Part shown: positions 48,801 to 58,950 of the stretch, in pieces
Numbering within the stretch: position 1 is the stretch's first letter
Layout: the number at the start of each line of letters is the position of its first letter
Origin: Echinococcus granulosus
Lineage: Eukaryota; Platyhelminthes; Cestoda; Cyclophyllidea; Taeniidae
Reading direction: 5' to 3'
Assembly (NCBI RefSeq): GCF_000524195.1
Contig: NW_020170505.1
Coordinates: 33,036-97,035, forward strand
Length of the DNA stretch: 64,000 nt
Notes under the pieces: model-generated
What the model was told of the DNA's origin: nothing
Database searches by the model: none
What the model saw: only the letters and a program-made list of their open reading frames with translations
Position numbers and translations under genes: made by a program

Positions 48801-51480
48801 ATTGCTATTTCTAGCGCTGCGGACGTGGACATTTAAAAAGCTTATAGTGTTTTGCATTATACTGTTCGATAAGAGAAACCTGAGTCACTGCTACTTTTCA
48901 AAAAAATGTTGCAGAAAAAGCTACTACCTCCTTTGTGAAGAAACCAGACTGATTTTAATGTTATATACTCTCTAACTCAAGTTAGAGTGGATTATAGACT
49001 TCGTTTCGCCACTAAATCTTACTGACATACAATTTACTTATTCTGTGGGCTCGATAGGTCCCAAGAGGACAAAGTTCTTCAGATACTTGCCAAAGAACAG
49101 CACAAACTTCTACACGATGGCTGATTGTGTGCCTTGAACGAGCACTCAGGTGCTTTTACCCGTGTCTCCCCATCATTTTTAAGTACTCATCCAGCAGTAA
49201 ACAAAGTTGTCGCCTACATCTACTTTAAAAAGCGGTTTCAGGAATTTCCCTTTATACACTGTGGTTACAGTTGTAACTAAATGTGGCAAGGTTTCTGGAC
49301 TCATTTCATCCAAATTTCTTAATCTACTCATGGGACTGTGGGAGAACGTTAGCTCCATACTGAGTAAACACTCCAGTAGAGGTACATATCCTTTCTATCG
49401 CCCTCAACCTCCTGCCGTTTGCTAAATTTTATAGCCATCTTCACTTCAGCGTGACAACCCTTACTAGCCAGCACGACAAAGAGAACTAGTTACATTGCTG
49501 TACAGACACAATTTACTTTCCTTCTTTCTCCACGGTTCCAAGGCAAATTCATTTTGTAAATATGTATTTTGCACACTTTATAACTTTTTACTAAGTCCTT
49601 CAGTGATGTGTTTGCCGACAGTGAAGGCAAGAAACATACCCCGTGAATAAATATGCCAGAGTTGTTGTTATGGAGCTCCGGAAGATGCACTCTTCTGTTC
49701 AAATTCTCATAGCAGGCTTTCATTTCTCGATCACCCTGCCCAAATACGTGACTACAACCTGAAAAGTTGGTCGAAAGGAAGAATGAATCAGTGTCATCTT
49801 AGACATCAGAAACAATGAGAAAAATGTATAAAAAAGGGAAATTGTTAGAGTGAAAAGAATTTAACAGGCCGTTAGTTTTAGTACCAGGTGGAAAGGGATC
49901 AAGCCCCGTAGTCTCGAAGGTGATTTCAACGAGATAGGTCTTGTCATGTGGAGCGTTAACCTCCTCGTGGGGAATGTGGATTTCGTGGATTTCGTAAAAG
50001 GAGGTGCCTCGCTTAGTCTTCGGATCTGGTGGCTCCTGAAGCACGCAGACGAAGAGCATCTGCAAGACATTTCTTTACGATTAGAATTTTACGCCAAAAC
50101 TGTTCGTATTGTGGATGGAAAAACTAAAGGGCGGTGGGATGATACAAAAATGTCTTGTATAAATTAGCATGAATAAAAGATTGCGTGTAAGAAATCTATT
50201 TGAAAGGGAGTCCTCTAACGGTGATTTCGTTAGTCTAAGTAAGCGCTCATGTGAGTGGCAGAAGTGTAGCTTTGCCTCTTGAAGATATCGCAAAATTTTA
50301 AGGGTTGAATTTGTCAAACGAAACTTGAAAGATACTGATGGTTATTTCTGTTGGCAACCATAGAAGTACTTAACGGTTACTTATCTTTAGACTGTACAAA
50401 GCTTTGATATCTGCCCAAATTATGTAACAAATGCGATTACTCAGAGGCAAAACAGCATTGCATTTCAAACTATGTGAGACTATAACAACTCTATTGCCAT
50501 CTCCCTGCATGTTTTGTTTGAAATCTCCTAATTCCTCGAAATCAACGGAGTCTTGACAAAGTTTATTATTATTAACACGAAGTTTCCCTAGTACCTCCCA
50601 ATCGATTTCGCATAGAGCTTAGTGAACAAGGAGTAACTTATAAAAAAAGTTCCGAGTTTATCTTTCTTAACACTTGTTGGGGGTAGTTAACTACTGAAAC
50701 TGAACCGAAAACCTACTATCTTCATTGCCAATTAATCAAAAATTTCAAAGACCTAAAACCAGGTATTTTTGCTTCGGAACAAACATGCCGAATGGAAGCA
50801 ACCACGTGACCAAGTGGTTCCAATAAATCTTACCGATTCACGCGTCCAGTCAATTTTAGGTGGTATTTCTAACGCATACGTGAAACGATCAACCTTCAAG
50901 CCAATTTCCTCAACTCGTCTATAAGTTAAAAGCAGTAATATCCAATTAACAGATAGAAGATAAACCAATGATAATACTTTAGAAGCTCTATTAATACATT
51001 AACCTTAGTTAAAAGTCACTTAATATGGAGTACCTTGACAGCATTCTGCGCTAGTCAAGAAAATAAATTGCCCAGTATGCCGTTAAATAGCTTACACAGT
51101 GTAATTCTAATTCCCAGTTTTTTAACTAGTTGAAATTCTTACAAATCGTACCACTCTGCTAATAATAAACTTGTTGCATTATAACATAAGAACCTAATAA
51201 TATATGTCCTGCTTTTTACAAAAGCGCAAACAGATAGGATTGTAATATGCATTTATTTTTTTCCATAGGTTCCAAATAACACAAATTCATTGATTCAACC
51301 CATTTTATTTTTGTAATTCTTAAAAAGACATCATGTAACTCATACTTTAAGTCAGCGAATTCGTCTTCGGCGATATACCATGTTCTTTTGACTTCGGTAC
51401 TTCTTGAATAGAAATAGTCAGTTTTGCATGGAATACAATGGTGCCAACATGGAAGTCTCAAACCATTTTGAAATCTTTGT
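36882..51480 (-). CDS. Large single-pass, Cys-rich membrane protein of unknown family
   Basis: Exons, 5' to 3' on the minus strand: 51480-51346, 50918-50834, 50059-49885, 49758-49640, 48756-48618, 45387-45143, 44634-44260, (an unresolved link), 40652-40586, 40276-40093, 39276-39127, 38854-38750, 38559-38380, 38282-38082, 37247-36882. Phases agree at every other join (about 840 aa found). The first known exon is Cys-rich (CWHHCIPCKTDYFYS). Exons at 40.2 and 39.2 kb give CSPGYFLSKVPPHK then CEPCPEDTFSDPD and CLPCPDVRNTTQ, the spacing of GCC2/GCC3 or ephrin-receptor/TNFR-like repeats. A membrane segment (SMILVALALAMMGAVVTFIL) lies in 38282-38082, followed by a basic stretch and a cytoplasmic tail with EEEEEVKFYEEL, YDEV and DYTFLDV tyrosines, ending EEAKW. 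The topology is a type I receptor-like protein. The 5' end with the signal peptide is not located. If exon 38282 reads through, the protein ends at 38055 instead. It is not clearly ELAPOR, EPH or TNFR. Confidence 0.7.
42689..42882 (+). repeat. Inverted copy of the exon at 38750-38854 and its flanks
   Basis: This plus-strand block matches the minus strand of 38711-38900. Both contain TATCAyTTGGAAxGTAAACAG, TTTTCxAAGGAT, TTTTTCGmCAGGGCTGA and GAGCCGCTTGA in the same order and spacing. Translated, FSKDPQMEVDGMMEAMRFF with DRAEI and PVVS lines up with FSKDIETAVGEMTGAFQFF with ARAEA and LVVS in the true exon, with one extra codon and no frameshift. The copy lacks the GTGAGA donor of the original (TTGACA instead). 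It lies in an intron of the same gene, on the opposite strand. Confidence 0.7.
43384..43510. other. GC-richer block with a 7-bp hairpin
   Basis: Inside an intron of the membrane-protein gene, this block is clearly richer in G+C than its flanks and contains CCGGGTT-GGA-AACCCGG, a perfect 7-bp stem with a 3-nt loop (about 43476-43492). It could also contain a small minus-strand exon ending CGG|GTAATC. It could be a repeat-family fragment. I cannot decide from one copy. Confidence 0.35.
45388..48617 (-). other. Large intron of the membrane-protein gene
   Basis: About 3.2 kb between exons 48618 and 45387, with phase 1 on both sides. A minus-strand ORF at 48289-48020 reads somewhat protein-like and could be an alternative exon, but I could not fix its borders. 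Nothing else is recognised. Confidence 0.45.
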
Positions 51481-52141
51481 CTGCTCCAATAATGCTCCTG
51501 CTTAATGGGGGACGTCAGCAGTGTTGAAAATGATGATTCCCGATACATGGCAGAAACTGATACATATGAGAGTTCCTCTGACAATGGGTATATCTTATGT
51601 TGCAATTGCAGACTTTATCTTACTCGACAATGCCCACCTTGTGGCACCGTAAAAAAAGCAAATAGTAGTGAGCGCGTTAACGTATACAAAGTCGCCAGTA
51701 ACGAGCCCATCTGAATTGCAAATATTAATGCACGAAATTAGGTAACTGTTTAAGACCTTGAATTCATTCAAACAAATAAAGTTTACATTCGGACAAAACC
51801 AACTACTCGAAACATTTACCCTTTAAAATTTCCTGCACTTTAACAACTTCCTTGTGGTTTTGCTTGGATGCAAGCACAGTGGAGTACCCACATGCTCCTC
51901 CCAGCAGTATGAAGAAATCCTAGATAGCCTTCCCTTCGACCAAGTGGAAGGCTGAGGGAGCACGCAAACCATGACCACCCCCCTTCCTCCGGGCTTCTAA
52001 AGCCCACGATACGACCTCGCTCGAGAGCCAGACGCCACACTTGACTACCCCACAAACCCAATACAGACGCAAGGCGATTTAGTGGAGTATACCGCTGTCC
52101 TGAAGCCAAAATAGGCATTACATGTTCACAAGAAATTAAAA
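51481..52141. other. Gap between RARS2 stop and the membrane-protein gene
   Basis: The signal-peptide exon of the minus-strand membrane-protein gene should lie here or within RARS2. A minus-strand segment at about 51822-51921, between CTATCTAG and AAGG|GTAAAT, reads DFFILLGGACGYSTVLASKQ and could be a hydrophobic leader exon. Its phase does not join cleanly to the exon at 51480, so I leave it unassigned. Confidence 0.3.
51505..51714 (+). CDS. Candidate 69-aa Cys-rich micro-ORF
   Basis: A plus-strand ATG ORF just outside the first recognised exon of the minus-strand membrane-protein gene. The translation is acidic at the N-terminus (MGDVSSVENDDSRYM), then has CCNCRLYLTRQCPPCG, a pair of Cys-x-Cys or Cys-Pro-Pro-Cys knuckles with zinc-ribbon-like spacing, then a basic and polar tail. 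There is no recognised family and no supporting neighbours. It may be chance or a relic of an exon. The minus strand of the same interval is also open, which weakens both readings. Confidence 0.25.
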   Translation: MGDVSSVENDDSRYMAETDTYESSSDNGYILCCNCRLYLTRQCPPCGTVKKANSSERVNVYKVASNEPI

Positions 52142-55100
52142 CTACAATCTCAGCAGAGGTTTTGTGCCCAGGATGGACAGACAGGTGCCCAGCGTATTGC
52201 GAGCCATCCGAAATATTGCTATCCGTGACTAAAACAAAAATATGACACTTTTAGTTGCATGAGCGCTGAGATGCGCCTCCTTAGGAAATTTAATTGAGGC
52301 TTACCAAAGCGAGCTCTTCCGATTCAGCTGTCAAAACGGGAAGAAACCGCCAAGCTCGATTAATGAGAGAGCTAAAAGTTGGACAGTTTGAGCGATAGAA
52401 AAGGGAAAAGGCAATGCTTGTGGTAAATGACGCAAGTGTTTGAAAACAAGAGTTCTGCATCTTCAATTTGGCATCGCAATGGCCAAAAGCACAAATGCTT
52501 AAGATTTTTGTGAATAACGCTCGCATCTCATAATCAAACAGGCTAACGTATTATTATGAATAAATTGTCCGGTTTAGAAGTGCAGCTTACGTTAGACGTG
52601 AGCAGTAGCGCAGCAACCCATCGGCCTCGTATTTGATATAAGCGTATGTTAATGCATCAGGCAAGCTGAAGGAAATTACACAACATTTTAAATTTTAGAG
52701 GTCAAAGGATAAAATCGAGCCCTAAATTAACTTGACCTAACAAAATTAGTATGACCTCATGCAGCCCCTAGTTATGGCTATTTTTTCTGAAAGGTCCTTT
52801 TAAACTCAAGCTCAATGTATTCAGAGATAACTCAATTTTAATAAAAATTATCAACCTGGTGCGCCACTACCCTACACAAGCCTCCGTGTGAATGGTGTTA
52901 GGGTGATAATACCACTTACACCCTAGCATAAGAAATGAGTGAATGGTGACAAGCAGGCACTAGTGATGGAATGCAGGTAGGCGTTTATAAAACGTACAGT
53001 GCAAGATGACCACAGATCTCCTCTTCGGTCTCCCGTGAAACGCGGTGTGGGGGAACATTATTGAGGGCGTGGAGGAGTTGTGAATTTATGGTTTCAGCAT
53101 CACCGTTGCCTAAAAGACCCCTTGCAATCGCTTTTTCCTCCAGACTGAGAGGAAAAGATATTTTTAATAAATAGAAGAAGACGAGAGCAAGTAAGGAGGC
53201 CGACGGTGAAACTGACCTGGAGAGCCGAGCGTGACAATACTGCAGCCCAAGACCCGTGAGGTCTGGCGCCTCATCGACAGAGTAGGCACGACTGTGCAGG
53301 CACAGCTGGTCGCCTTGCCAACGCAAATTAAGGTACACGGGTTGCAGACGCGGCCGCCGCAGCATCTCCGCCACCAGCCACGTAACACCTAGATGGTCGG
53401 CGACACTCTCAAAGATCACTCCGTCACTTGGTATGATCCGCGTGTCTGAATAAGGAGGCGTTGGGCAGCAGAAAGCATACCAGAAATATTACGTTTCCCT
53501 TTTAGGTCAGCTGCGATCAGACTTCCATCAAAATGACAGGGACCCTGCTGCTAGACCCATATGCCTTGTGACAGCCTCAGCAACCACACAGGTGCCACTT
53601 CGATGGCAGTGCAATGGACCATGGCCAGCATATTTTAACCCTTGCGGGGAATAATGACAACTTTTGCTAATGCTTCAAAAAGGCCCTCTGTCTTAGTGGA
53701 TTGGCCTGTTACTATGCGAGATGAAACGTGGGACGTGAAATCATGCTTGAACCTACGGAGACCCACAACAGAAAAGATATTCAAAAGCGACAATTTGTGC
53801 CAATTTTGCGAATAGAAAGTGACACATGTAGATTAGTAATGGAACGAGGTCTAAATTAAACGATTACGCCATTCGTAAAAAGGAATACATTCCCCAAACT
53901 AACGAATCTGAGAATCATAAAAATAAATAGCAATATTAAGTGGAATAGTACCCTCAATAATGTAATGAGATTGGATATTTCATTAAATATGTTTTACTTT
54001 TAAGGTAAGGATTCCTGTAAAAATTAAATAGTTTATGACATTTAGATAATACTTGCCAATCCTCGACAAACGAATCCCTGCGACGCAGTACGTAAACAGG
54101 CTACGACAAATGGAACTATCGAAATCTGTTCTGATCAAACTCCAAGAGATCATATGGACCATTCAAGAGCATACTTGACTAATAGCAGCACCGATACTGG
54201 TAATAATAAAAGCCAGTGAATGAATGTTTGTGATACGAGTAAACCCACTCGGCGAATGGAGCATTCTACGCCGAGCCTCCTGCTTTGCAGCATCTAAGAT
54301 GTCTCTGAGGAAGAGACCGTTTCCGCGACGAGAACTAGCCCCATTGACTCGTGCAAAACGCACGTGAAGTGGCCATGGAGATGCGTTGCTGTGAGCAAGA
54401 AACAGATATTTTTAATGTCATATTGAATACAAGTGGGGTAATGGGTAACGATGAATTAAGACTGACAGTTCCGCCTCAGTTTACATCGCCAAGTATGGCT
54501 CGGGTGCAATATCAGATTCTAATCCCATGATTTAAAGCCGACGGAGGTAAATAACTAACGAATGGACAGAAATGAAGGAGTCGAAAATAGTAGTTCAATG
54601 AGTATTGAGAGCCTAACGTCATCCAAACAGCATCAGCCAAGACAATGCTTATAATACAGACATCTTTAAACCTGTGAGTTTTTACCAGTTACGGTATGCA
54701 ACCAAGCAGTTTATTACTTTTGAGACGATGAGTATAATGGAATTGAGGAAACTTACGCTTTGGCCCAATCATAGCAAAGGTGGGTGAGTAAATGAGCCAG
54801 ATTCAAGAAGTGCTCTCGTTGGCCATCTTCCACCTAGGTGAAAAAAAGGGAATTCCAAAGGAAGCATGCATGCCCTCTTTTAACAGTCTAAGCCATTTGA
54901 AACTTACAATATAGTGCATTCTGTCGAAATTGTAACGATTGGCACGAGAAATGGCTGCTGCTAGATCACTAGATGTATAAAGGTAAAAACAAAATACGTC
55001 GTGCTCCCACAAATTGTAATGACTAAACAAAGGAAAAGTCCCAAATAGAAAGGGATCTATGTAGTTCCAACTAGATGAATGCTTACTAAAAAATTGGTTC

Positions 55101-56627
55101 GAAAGGCATTTCTTGCCGGCACAAAGGTGACAAAAATGTATGAGAACGAGAGTAATATATTGTTTACCGTGTGAGATAAAGAGTCCCTCCATTACTCTTT
55201 AAGAGGGTCACCCTTTTTCCCGGCTCATAGGAACCAGCAGTAACCGAACCGTCACTAAAATGCGAGCAAATGTAGGAATAACCCTTTCCACTGAAATTTA
55301 TCACAATTATGTTTGATAACTTTAACTCATTTCAATGCAAAGCAGATCTAGTTGAATTTTGATTAGTTCAAATGAATTCGTGCAAGCAGGATATGGCAAA
55401 ATGTGAATGCAGTAGAGGTGACCGTAGTCCAAAAATGAATTTGTAAGAATATGGACTAGAAGACAAGTTAATAAATACAAGAGGAAAAAGTACATTCAAA
55501 ACTTTACCAACTGCAGTGACTTACGCCTCCCTTCGTGCGATGCGCCGCTTAATGAGGTGTTCGACCAGTTGTATTGCAGCTGTTACAAAGTCTGATTCGT
55601 ATTCGTAATGGTCGAAGTAAACATTCATTCGCTGGAAAGACCGGGATCAAGGATATGAGATAAATCAATGGATGAATGAGAAAATGGAGAGAGAATACTT
55701 ACAGTGTAGACACGTTGGAGATCTTCCAGACTAAGGGCGCGGAATTTACACCAAAGGTCAGCAAGATCGGGCCGTTGACCCCTCTCCAGCTCAGTGACCA
55801 GCGCTGAAGCCATCGCCTTCCCCTCCTCTGTGGAGCCCAACGTCTGACAAGCCCGCACGTAGACCTGTGAATAGAACACCTTCATTAGTTAAGAAGAATC
55901 ACATTTAAATTATAGTACCCTACATGAAAACGCATTATTCGCTTTTCTCTTTTTAAAGCTAAAAACTAAGCCTTTAAGTCATGCTAGGTAAGTATGCGCT
56001 TACATTACAGAGGAGTTGACACAAAGCAAAGAATGCGTCACACACATTTAATGTTTTTGGTTAGTAAAGAGTAAATAACAGCACACTTAAATTACTCTGT
56101 GCTTGAGCGTTCAAAAGATGCAGAACTTTATGTAGAATCGAAGATAAGTTAGTACAATCCAACGCACCGAATGCAGGTGCTTTAATGGATCTTCTTCAAG
56201 GAGACGAGCATCTCCATAATTTTTGTATCCAAGGGAGAGTAAACCTGTCAAAATTTTACAAGAAAATATACAATTATAAGCGATTACTCAGTGCTACTAA
56301 GACAAGTGCCGGTATTAGAAAGGATTATGGACCTACCAAACTGAGTACCCCAGTCGCCTAAATAATTTATTCCAGTGACTTTGTTTCCAGCAGCAAGATT
56401 GATGTTCTTAACAAAATTCCCCAAAACAGTGGCGCGAAAATGACCCATATGCATCGGCTTAGCAATATTTACGGAGCTAAGATAAACATGCCTATTCAAG
56501 GTAAAAAACTAACCTAAATTCGACTAAAACATGCTGTAGAGATGCATCCGGTTTACGCATAATGGTGTGGCAATTTTCTGGGCACATGGATAATAGGTTA
56601 AGTTCAAGACATTTTCGAATTGAACCC
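52142..56627 (-). CDS. RARS2: Arginyl-tRNA synthetase, mitochondrial type (RARS2)
   Basis: Minus-strand exons, all phase-consistent: 56627?-56514, 56476-56337, 56244-56168, 55864-55703, 55631-55525, 55254-55168, 54968-54908, 54833-54757, 54388-54237, 53445-53217, 53144-52998, 52665-52591, 52416-52305, 52228-52142 (stop TAG). Landmarks of class I ArgRS: VLVEFS then [20 protein letters not shown] (HIGH signature as HMGH); [92 protein letters not shown] (KMSKS-loop region); [15 protein letters not shown]; and the anticodon-binding C-terminus ending [12 protein letters not shown]. It charges mitochondrial tRNA-Arg with arginine. About 540 aa are visible (human RARS2 is 578). The first exon border and the start with its targeting peptide are not fixed; a 33-nt intron may separate 56627 from another 5' exon. 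The cytosolic enzyme RARS1 is less similar in the C-terminus. Confidence 0.92.
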
Positions 56628-58945
56628 TTGAAAAACAGTAACACTAGTAAAGGGCTTACCCTCATCAAGTATTGTCGTGGATGGTGGCAAAAAGCGTCTC
56701 AAAATAGAAAAAAAATCTTATTAGGGACGCCCTTCGCAGTCAATCCAATACCATATAGGGAAACAAGGAGACACCAACGGAGTGAAGTCGAAAAGCAAAT
56801 TAATAAGCGAGTTAGAGGAAAATCCTCTAGCAGGTATTATTAATTACAAGAGGATGACAAAACGATCTTAAAAAACATATGGAGCATAAACGTTAGTACC
56901 AAAACGCTGTTAGTCATAAACTGCATTCCTTTTGCCGCACTTTATAAATATGCATTTAATCAACAGTCGAGCTAGTTCGCTGTGATGACATAACTACAAA
57001 ATACAGCAAAAAAGAACAAACATCTTAACAATACTGAAATGCAGCTGCAAAGTGAAACAGCTTAAATATTTTTAAACGAACTTTTGGCTTCTCGAACACT
57101 TAACACGGCCTACTTTCTTCCCTCAGGCATCATGCCCTCAGGATCATTTTAGTGGCCCTTAGCCCTGTTATGCCACAGCAATAGAGGCTACATCCCGGTA
57201 TTTTGTTGTCCTTTGCAATCCATGCGGTTCCGACGTACTATGTTGGTAGTAGCGGTAACTAAAACCTACCACTGAATGCAACTACGCTGATTTCCATTGC
57301 CAAATTCCAAAACCTAACAAAATGGAAAACTAGCATATAGTGCAAATGATGGAGTCTGTGACGGTCTTCAAGCAGAAGAAGTAAGAATTACATCCACCTT
57401 CGGCAACTACCCCACTTTCGTGCTCCAAAAGATTGTTTTTGACAGCTAGAGCAGCATTAGCCTTAAATCATCTGGAATAGTTTTAGGCTATCTTTGGTAC
57501 TTGTGTAAGATTGTCAATAACCGGACACGCGTTATATTCTACATCTTTCTAGTAGCTGCATAAAAGTTAGATGGGCATGACCGGTTTACAATGAAGAGTG
57601 AACAAATTCGCGCTGAGGAATAGAAGCAAAACCTTGCCTAAAATTACTTGTTTTTTTTATTTAGTTGCTTTTAGGCTATTGTTCTCATAACTATTGCTGT
57701 ACGTACGTAATGGTCTGCACATTTGCGCATCCCCCGGTACGATTCCCCTGAAGGACGAAGGTTTAGACCCAGTAAAAGCTTTAAGAGGAATCAGTGTCGC
57801 TGAGATCAGACATCTTTGCAGTTGCATGTGAATCTGATTAATGTGATTGGCTAGGTTTTATTTTTCTTAAAGTACTGACTACATTGCGAGGACCTAGGGT
57901 GGAGGTCGATCATGACAAGCACCGGAAACGACTTTCGAACGATATGTTTTTAAGTAATATTATGGCTGTTTATCAACACTCTGTTCAATGACGTGGACAC
58001 TTACAACTCTATCTCTGTTGTTTTGCTGCCATAGTACCCGTTGGGTCATGCCTATAATCTTACTTAACCTGTATATCGAGAGCACATATGCCATACTCTA
58101 ATGACTTCTTTAGACATTAAGGGAGACCCTGAACAATGCGGTAAGTACGTTTGCGTGATTTTATCACTTGCGATAAAATTATCAACTGCATTCAATTTAG
58201 CTTTAATAGGATTTAAACAAATCCGACCTGTTGTGCCTTTGAGTAATGCTAGTAGTTAGGGTTCCGTTGAAATCTAATATGGCGGTAAATATACCAAGTA
58301 ATATTTCTAAATCGTCCTAGCGACAAAAAGACTGGTTATTTTATATGTTATATCAAGAGACCTGACATAGTTTCTGGGTTAAGGAATGTAGAAATCCCTT
58401 CACCTACCTCAAAGTTAAAAAATTGCTTATTAAGTGTGTAGTATATTAAAGTTGCCCTTACGTGGAAAAAATGTATAATACTCAAACGGAATATGTACTG
58501 TCAACAAGCAACGAGGCTCAACGGCTAATGGCATGTTCCGAAGGCCACGATCTCTGGGAGTTACACAATGACAAAGCCTGTTAAAAAACAAAGTACTATA
58601 CATAACGAAAGGTGTTAGGCACTCCAAAATAACAGTATTGCATGCTTGCCTGTTTTCTAAACATGCTTTATTGTGTCTTGTCCCTTTTAAAACGATGTTT
58701 CTTTGCTTTAACTTTACTACTCCCATCGAACGTCGAACATGAATTGTGCAACTTCGCTGTCAGACCATCCTATTTAGTCATGCTTTGGAGCTTGTACTCC
58801 AGCACAAAGTGTTACGCACAAAAGGAATCGAATTTTTTTATCTTATGACTTGCGTTTTACTTGTTTCACGTAATTTTTCGTTGAAGCGGCTTATGGAAAT
58901 CCCCCCTTTTCATCCAATCAAATGTGTGCGTTGATTTCTGTTCAG
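56628..58945. promoter_or_regulatory. Divergent intergenic region of RARS2 and CDKAL1
   Basis: This is the shared upstream region of two divergent genes. The 5' end of RARS2 probably extends into its first few hundred bases. A minus-strand segment at about 58578-58468 has good splice borders (TTTTTTAACAG and CCAC|GTAAGG) and an open frame (LRNMPLAVEPRCLLTV), so an unplaced exon is possible. No TATA, initiator or other promoter motif could be assigned with confidence. Confidence 0.4.
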
Positions 58946-58950
58946 TTACG
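58941..58950 (+). promoter_or_regulatory. Splice-acceptor-like site just before the CDKAL1 ATG
   Basis: TTGATTTCTGTTCAG ends at 58945, five bases before the ATG at 58951. It has a pyrimidine-rich tract and a good AG. It could accept a 5' untranslated exon, or a trans-spliced leader if this organism uses one. Confidence 0.45.

Noticed and set aside
36882..51480. Assignment of the membrane protein to ELAPOR/EIG121, EPH or TNFR families
   Set aside because: Only the generic Cys-rich spacing agrees. The mannose-6-phosphate-receptor-like, kinase or death-domain parts of those families are not present, and the middle region does not match.
53164..53388. Alternate-frame ORF over the RARS2 exon at 53217-53445
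   Set aside because: Shadow of the RARS2 frame, which alone matches the synthetase and joins in phase on both sides.
54175..54236. Extension of the RARS2 exon to a GTATGC donor at 54174
   Set aside because: It gives phase 0, whereas the next exon needs phase 1. The ACTC|GTATCAC donor at 54237 gives the right phase and a better protein alignment.
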